64,000 bases of DNA, taken from NCBI RefSeq assembly GCF_947179515.1, contig NC_067495.1:88347861-88411860 (forward strand), given 5' to 3'. The position numbers and the translations under genes were made by a program. Origin of the DNA: Apodemus sylvaticus (taxonomy: Eukaryota; Chordata; Mammalia; Rodentia; Muridae). The notes beneath the pieces were generated by a model, which was not told the DNA's origin, did no database searches, and worked only from the letters and a program-made list of their open reading frames with translations. Shown in pieces: positions 57,983 through 64,000 of the stretch. Every line of letters begins with the position of its first letter. The first letter of the stretch is position 1.

Positions 57983-58357
57983 GTGCTTTTGTTACTTTTT
58001 GTTGTGGTACAAATACTCTGACAAAAATTACTTAAGAAAGGAAGATTTTATTTTGGCTCACCATTCAAGGGTACAGCCAATCATAGCAGCGAAGTCAGAA
58101 GGAGCAGGCACTTGGAACAGGCAGCCATTGTCTAATTACAGCCAGGAAGAAGACTGCAGTGGATGGCACTATTCATTAGCATCGTCTTTTTTATGTAGTT
58201 TAGGACACAACCCAGGGATTTTTGATGTCTTCCTTTAGGATATGTCTTGTCACCTCAGTTAATCTAATTAAGACAATCCCTCATAGGTAGTTCTGGAGAG
58301 TTGTCTCCTCGGTGAGTCCATATTCTGTCAAATAAACAACCCACACAAATCATCACA
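57983..58357 (-). mobile_element. MaLR LTR, reverse
   Basis: 'tactctgacaaaaattactt', 'attttggctcaccattcaag', 'cagccaatcatagcagcgaa', and the far end 'cccacacaaatcatcaca' give antisense MT-type order. About 375 bp. Confidence 0.75.
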
Positions 58358-60340
58358 GTATCGATGGAGAAGCTGAAAATAGTTTGATTTTAGGTAACTC
58401 CTTCAGAGAACACATTGGCATTTAAAGCCAATAGACAGTTTTTGTTTGCTAGCTGACAGGCTTCACAAAGATATTGTCCAAACAGTATAGTCATGAGCTC
58501 CACTGATCTTTGATGTTTTTATGAATAAAACCCATATCCTGGTTGACAAACTTCAATTAGCAATAAGTGGAGCTAGAGAAGCTAAAAACAAGAGTAATAC
58601 ATTTATGGACTTTCTCAAAAGTGTGGATGATGATGGATTAGGTCTTTGTTCTTTCCCCATTTTTGTGGGTGTTAGGGTCTACTTGCAGGGTTCTTAGGCA
58701 GAATGATGCTTTGGTGCCTATAACATGTAGTGCTAAGTTCTGGGAGCCTGTTATAAGATGATTACTAGCATTTGAATGGAACAATCACATTTGAAAGCCA
58801 ACAAGAGCAGTTGATATACTTCTTGAGTTTCAATTTTTCAACAAGCTGAAAATATTCACTGATATAATTGCTTCTGCTCCATGGTTTCTAAAATTTATAG
58901 TCTACACACTGTTAATCACAGGCCAATATAGATTTAATTTTCAAAACAGGTATGATACTCACCCATTCAGGATCACTGTCTCCATGTATTTTTAAAAATT
59001 TTAATAGGCCATAGGACTGATTCTCTCCTTTTGAGGTTTCTATTGTGGTATAAGTTCAGACAATACCAGTTAATTCTAAAAGAGTGGGGTGATATCTTAC
59101 TCTCCTCCAAACCTTTTACCTATCTCTTTTGTGCTTCGTTTTTGTCTGGGGAAAAAGTTTGCAGAAATGAAATTTACTTCCAGAAATACATATTAACTAT
59201 CTAAGATACAAATATAAGAACAAAGTGAATTCTATATTGTTTTATATTTGCCACCTGCATTTCCAGTTTAAGTAATATTTGTGCCACCTTTGCTTTTTTT
59301 TTTTTTTTACACTTTTCATTATAAAAGGAAAGTAGAGATTTTAAGACATTGGTTTCTGGGAGGGGGTTGGTGCTATAAAATCTAACATCTTCCTCTGTGC
59401 TAATAAGTCAAGTACTTTCCTCCATCTGACATTAGGAAAATACAAATGTAATGGCTGCTCAAATTGAGTAGGGACTAAGTTTCATTTTCAAACAATAATT
59501 TTATCTTGTTCCAAACTTGAAATAAATCTTAGTAATGCCCTCAGTCCCTACAACAAATTAGCTCACATTAGAAACCCAACTAAATATAAAACAGCTGTGT
59601 GCACATCATTCTGCCTGATTGTACATTTCAGTCCATAATATGAGTAGCCTTGTATGCATCCTGAATAATCCATACCCAGAGGGTTGTTTAGATGGTAGCT
59701 GATAGATTTATATTGTATTGATTGAGAAAGTTTGAGAAAAGTAACTCCCCAAACTACAGTAATGAGAAACAACCATAATGTTGTGTGTCAATGATTATTT
59801 AGCTACACAGACAAGATTTCTTCCCAGATCTGATTTACCACAGTAATAAAATGTATGTTGACTTCAAATGGACAAATTGAGGGGTAGTGGTTTTAGGACA
59901 AAGCTGCAAATTTCATGGAAGTTCAGACAGGAATATTTCCAAGTACAGCTTTATTTCAAAGATAAACCAATCATTGGGAGGCAGGGGAGGGGGGCGTTCA
60001 TCTCAATCTCATATGACCAGAAGGTTTGGCAGTTTAGTCTACTTGAGAAGTCCTTGATTTTGGAAATGCCAGCACACCAATAAAACTAGGACAAAGAGGA
60101 CTGTTTCCTGATTGAAGAGAGTCATCATCCCTTTATCAAACATTTCATAGCCTACCAACCTATTTGTTTTTAATAGAAGCTAAGAAATATTCATTTATAG
60201 CAACCAAATAATAAATTAACATCCAACGATAATTAAAAATTTTAAATGCATAGTAGGTGTGAGAAAGAACAAACCTGATAAAAAGATTTCTACAGGAAAA
60301 TCACTGATTTAAAATAAAAAAAAAATCAAATAGCATAGCA
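58358..60340. other. No gene or recognised repeat
   Basis: Unique-looking DNA with a T15 run at 59294-59308. Short frames only. Confidence 0.5.
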
Positions 60341-60344
60341 TGTT

Positions 60345-60480
60345 CTTGGGTAAATCAAACTCTGTGCCTCACTTTTTTCATCTATAAAATAGGGCTAGTA
60401 ATATAAGTCAGTCTTTTAGAATAATACCTGAGATCTACAAGGATTAAATTAACACCAGAAATTAATGTGATGAGGATTCA
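60345..60480 (-). mobile_element. MIR SINE relic
   Basis: 'ctctgtgcctcacttttttc', 'atctataaaatagggctagt' and 'acaaggattaaattaac' are classic antisense MIR. Confidence 0.8.
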
Positions 60481-60994
60481 TATCAATCTCATTTTGAACT
60501 CCTATATTAATGATGGTCAGGTCATAAAAAATTAGAATCAAATCTTAAAGTGAAGAGAATTTAACAGATAGAATATATCCTAAAATTTCAATGGAAATGG
60601 TAAAAAAGAAAAATTGAAAGCAAAAGAAGAAATAATCCAGGAGAACTGCATGTAACTTGAGTGAGATCTCGAAGAAACAGGGCTACTTAGGGCAACCTGG
60701 AAGCATGAGAAAATTCCAAGTAGTTAGCTGGATCCTTGGCAATAAAGAGAGGAGAAAATACAAGAACCTAATTTTTTTGTTTTTGTTCCTCAGTAGCTAT
60801 ACTATTTCCAGTCAACCCCTTGAAAATATCGCCTGATGAAGAAACATTGGAATGGCCACTGGGTAGCAGTTAGTCTTCTTATCACAGAGAAAAAAATTAG
60901 GGTAGCCAAAAGAATGGCTTTAAAAGCCAGAATACTTATGAGTGATTTGTATAACCTCACTTAGTTTATTGTCTTCAATTATTGCTTTACACGT

Positions 60995-61080
60995 CTCTTT
61001 CTCAGTAGACTGTAAATCTCCTTGACAAGAGAGCCTTTGCATCAACTGTTTCTATATTACTGAACACCTTATTCTGTCAA
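60995..61080. mobile_element. Possible L2/MIR-family end
   Basis: 'agactgtaaatctccttgac' followed by 'aagagagcctttgc' resembles the shared 3' end of L2/MIR-type elements. Weak. Confidence 0.4.
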
Positions 61081-61300
61081 TACTGTCCTTTGAGCATTAG
61101 GAATGTTCAGCTGTGAAGATTGATGAAAAGATTTCACATGTCTGAATCTCTTGGATTCTAGAACACACTTTCTTCTCTATGTGAGCAGTGATAATAATAC
61201 ACTATTCTCACACAAGACAGACTTTTCTACTAAGATGTAATGGTAACTGCATGGTAACAGAACTGTGAGGCTCATAGAAACTTACGTGGCAATCACTAAG

Positions 61301-61665
61301 CGTCTTAGTTATGGATTCCATTGCTATGAAGAGATACCATGACCAAGACAACTCTATATTATAAAGGAAAACATTAAGTATGGCTGGCTTATATTTTCAG
61401 AGGTTTAGTCCATTATCATCATAGCACAAAGCATGGCAGCATGCAGGCTGACTTGGTGCTGGAAAAGGACTTGAGAATTCTACATCTTGGTTCATAGGTA
61501 ACCAGGAGAAACTGGCATACTTAGGCAGCTAATAGGAAGCTCTTTTCCACAATGGGTGTAGCCTGAAGTTAGGAGGAGACTTCCAAATCTCACCCCACAA
61601 TGACACTCTTCTCCAACAAGGCCATATCTCCTAACAGTACCACTCCTTAAGTGCCAATCCTAACA
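61301..61665 (-). mobile_element. MaLR LTR (MT-like), reverse
   Basis: 'gcgtcttagttatggattcc', 'gaagagataccatgaccaag', 'tataaaggaaaacattaagt', 'ggcagcatgcaggctgactt' and 'ctccaacaaggccatatctc' in antisense order. The right (LTR 5') end is lost where the L1 begins. Confidence 0.85.
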
Positions 61666-61667
61666 CC

Positions 61668-62028
61668 AGCACATGAAGCTTGCATGGGTCTGCACTAGGT
61701 TTGCTGCATACATGCTGTGGCTATTTAGCTTGGGGCTTTTGGGAGAGTCTTAACTGGGAGTGAGGTGTGTCTCTGATTCTTGCCTGCTCCTTGGACCCTT
61801 TTCCTCTTACTGGGTTGCATCAACCAGGATTAATATGAGGGTTTGTGTCTGATCTTATTGTAATTGTTACATCATGTTTAGTTCATATCACTGAAAGGCC
61901 TGCCCTTTTCTGAAGGGAAATGAAGGAACAGTGGATCTGTGGGAGAGGAAAAGTAAGGGATGTTCTGAGAGGTAGAGTGAGGAGAGGCCATGATCAGGAT
62001 GTATTGTGTGAGAGAAGAAGAAATAAAT
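61668..62028 (+). mobile_element. L1 3' UTR, sense
   Basis: 'gcatgggtctgcactaggtt', 'ttggacccttttcctcttac', 'ctgcccttttctgaaggga' and the tail 'gagaagaagaaataaatag' match a murine L1 3' UTR subtype distinct from the 'atatcgaataaa' copies. Diverged flanks ccaatcctaa and ccaatactga (61656 and 62033) could be its TSD. Confidence 0.78.
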
Positions 62029-62282
62029 AGAAACCAATACTGAAATCAAAGAGAATAAGCAATAATGCAATTTCTACTTAAAAGCTTTTACTTAGCAATC
62101 TTACTTATTTGTAGAATGAAAAGATTTACTCAGAGCAAAAAGCAGCCCCATTACTTCAGAAACAAAGCTCAACAATTGATATTAAGAGCAAAAGTCCAGT
62201 GAAGTAGATTTTAGTCTTACACTTTAAAACAAACAGTGAAAATACATCTTATATTATGAGCCAGCATGCACATGCACATCCC

Positions 62283-62314
62283 CACACGTGTGCGTGCGCA
62301 CACACACACACACA
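62283..62314. repeat. Alternating purine-pyrimidine CA/CG run
   Basis: 'cacacgtgtgcgtgcgca' followed by (CA)n, strictly alternating purine and pyrimidine. Confidence 0.93.
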
Positions 62315-62646
62315 AACTCACAAATAGGCAGTAAATTGTATTTTTCTTTTTAAAAATTGTCTGTCATGATGTTTTCTTCTCATTAATTGATTGCAATCCA
62401 TTTTTTCAAAATACTTGTCTAGTAGGATTTGAAGTATACCCTATTACAGGTTACTCTCTTCTTCCTTCATATGGCTAATAAATGACATAGAACACTCTGT
62501 TCATCTATAGAGGGAGACAAGAAGACAGAATGAGCTACAAGATCCAGAATAAGGGCAGTAGTCATTCTACACCACACACCTTCCAAGTCCAGTTTTCAAT
62601 TCATAGGCAAATGCATAAGTAAAAATTTTATCCTTGAAGCAAGGGC

Positions 62647-62691
62647 AACACACACACACACACACACATACACACACACACACACACACAG
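62647..62691. repeat. (CA)n microsatellite
   Basis: 45 bases of CA with one TA interruption. Confidence 0.97.
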
Positions 62692-62700
62692 CTTGGAAGC

Positions 62701-62894
62701 TGTATTAGTCAGGATTCTCTAGAGTCACAGAATTTATCGGTAATCTCTATACAGTAAGAGAATTTGTTTATGACTTAACAGTCTGTAGTCCAACTTCCCA
62801 ACAATGCTCAGCAGCTGCTGTGAATAGAAGTCCAAGGACATAGCAGTTGCGTAGTCCCACAAGACAAGCAGGTAAAGAAGAGAGAGTGAGCTAG
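62701..62894 (-). mobile_element. LTR fragment (ERVL/MaLR-like), reverse
   Basis: Starts TGTATTAGTCAGGATTCTCT and contains 'agtccaacttcccaacaat' and 'atagaagtccaaggacatag', a murine LTR type seen in antisense. It meets a sense LTR fragment at about 62895. Confidence 0.65.
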
Positions 62895-63084
62895 CAGCCT
62901 TCAGATGAAAATGTAGAGCTCTCAGCTCTACATGTACCATGTCTGCCTGAATAATGCCATGGTCCAGCCTTGATGATATCAGACTGAAACTCTGAATCTG
63001 TATGCCAGCTCCAATTAAATGTCCTTTATAGAAGTTGCCTTGGTCATAGTGTCTGTTTACAGCAATAAAATACTAACAAAGACA
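62895..63084 (+). mobile_element. MaLR LTR 3' part (MT-like), sense
   Basis: 'gtagagctctcagctctac', 'accatgtctgcctgaataat', 'ccagctccaattaaatgtcc' and 'gttgccttggtcatagtgtc' form the MT/ORR1 3' half, ending 'aacaaagaca'. Confidence 0.8.
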
Positions 63085-63915
63085 GAAAGCAAAATACAAT
63101 CTTGACCAAATCAACAAGGTACTCTTTATTCCATCAGATCCACAATTCCAGAGTGAAAGAACTAGGTACAAGTCTGGAAAAATAATCTCAATATGATTTG
63201 GTAACATATTATTATTTTAAAAGTAAAGGCTTCTGTTTTTAGGACTTGTCTTTTGCATATCATTTTCAGGGCGTCTGAAGGTTCAAAACAATCACATTTT
63301 AAAGAAGGCTGCTTTTTCATAAATATTAGGATTTCTGCCATGCTGTCTGAAAATAATTTTTTTTGTTCCTTAAACAGAGTTGCCATATTTGAAAGTATTA
63401 AACACAAATGAAAAAAAAACACAATTGAATTTATGCCAAAAGATGTGCAGAGCATGATACATTCTATATGACTTTGAGATGAGATGCTTAATTAAATGAA
63501 GACTCTAGCAATACAAATACATTTGGAAACATTGTCCTGAATTTTCAGGAGATTTTTTTTTTGATGGATTTTCAGTGCTGCAGTGAGGTTACCCATTCTT
63601 TGTTGCCATCCCAGTCCACATAATAAATATAGTCATGCTAACTGCAGTGTTGGGGTGATATACAATTCACAGTGGACAAATTCATCCCATAGGCACATGC
63701 TCACTACTTCAGCGACCTTTATCTGAGAATAAAATTTGACATACAGTCTTCTAGACAAAGTCAACTCCTGAAATAGTTATGCTTATGGAAAGAATGGATA
63801 AAGGGCATGAAGATAATCTGAAGCAATAATTTATTTCTGTCTTTGAAATACAATAAAAGATACCTGAGAAATAAAACACAAACCTATCCAAAGTGGCCCT
63901 GAAGAATCTGCAGTC
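63085..63915. other. No gene or recognised repeat
   Basis: A 97-codon minus-strand frame (63162-63455) lacks any known domain. Nothing else stands out. Confidence 0.45.
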
Positions 63916-63919
63916 TGGC

Positions 63920-64000
63920 ACTAACATACGAATTCTGGCTCTGTCATTTAATAGTTTACCTGACAAAGGTTGCTTATCTCCCCTGACCCTTATGTTCTTC
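63920..64000 (-). mobile_element. MIR SINE relic, cut by the window end
   Basis: 'cgaattctggctctgtcatt' then 'ttgcttatctcccctgaccc' is antisense MIR; it continues past the window. Confidence 0.7.

Noticed and set aside
1..64000. A new multi-gene biological system
   Set aside because: No intact genes or operon-like arrangement is present. Everything identifiable is transposable-element debris, simple repeats or unassigned non-coding DNA.

Overview
The window is mammalian nuclear DNA from a murine rodent, most likely the genus Mus. This rests on interspersed repeats recognised by eye: B1, B2, B3 and ID SINEs, mouse-type L1 3' ends whose tails end in an 'atatcgaataaaa' motif, MT/ORR1-like ERVL-MaLR LTRs, a rodent hAT fragment (URR1), and older pan-mammalian layers (MIR, MLT1, ancient L1). 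The sequence is AT-rich and CpG-poor. I find no intact protein-coding gene, tRNA, rRNA or CpG-island promoter. Every open frame I examined is a piece of L1 ORF1/ORF2, a microsatellite read in six frames, or an unconvincing short frame. It reads as intergenic or deep-intronic DNA dominated by LINEs.

Layout. 0-3 kb: a twin-primed L1 with a clear target-site duplication (TSD) inside an unclassified repeat. 4-8 kb: B1, B2 and MIR copies and a solo MaLR LTR with a perfect 5-bp TSD. 8-10.6 kb: a decayed open frame that may be a retrocopy, with a 600-bp G/T-only tract downstream. 11.5-13.1 kb: a long inverted repeat. 13.9-14.1 kb: a pyrimidine microsatellite. 14-17.4 kb: no recognised element. 17.4-28.9 kb: an L1-on-L1 pile-up holding two more 5'-inverted L1s nested in each other, an ERV solo LTR, an internal L1 tandem duplication, and a 5'-half L1 with promoter monomers. 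29-40 kb: microsatellites, MaLR LTRs, URR1 and L1 3' UTRs. 40-44 kb: an ancient L1 holding an LTR, a younger L1 and a B1. 44-49 kb: mostly non-repetitive DNA with MLT1 and MIR relics and a cluster of AP-1-like motifs. 49.8-57 kb: a fourth 5'-inverted L1, a 336-bp-period tandem duplication and several L1 tails. 58-64 kb: MaLR LTRs, an L1 3' UTR, CA repeats and MIRs.

The content is best understood as insertion history rather than as genes working together. Ancient MIR, MLT1 and L1 copies form the base. MaLR LTRs and SINEs interrupt them, and younger 5'-truncated L1s sit on top. I found no sign of a new defence, metabolic or mobile system. The notable observations are structural: four L1 copies with 5' inversions, A-tail-on-A-tail nesting, a long inverted repeat, tandem duplications, and long strand-asymmetric tracts. 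Family names come from remembered consensus features, not from a database search, and boundaries are by eye (within about 5-30 bp unless a TSD fixes them).
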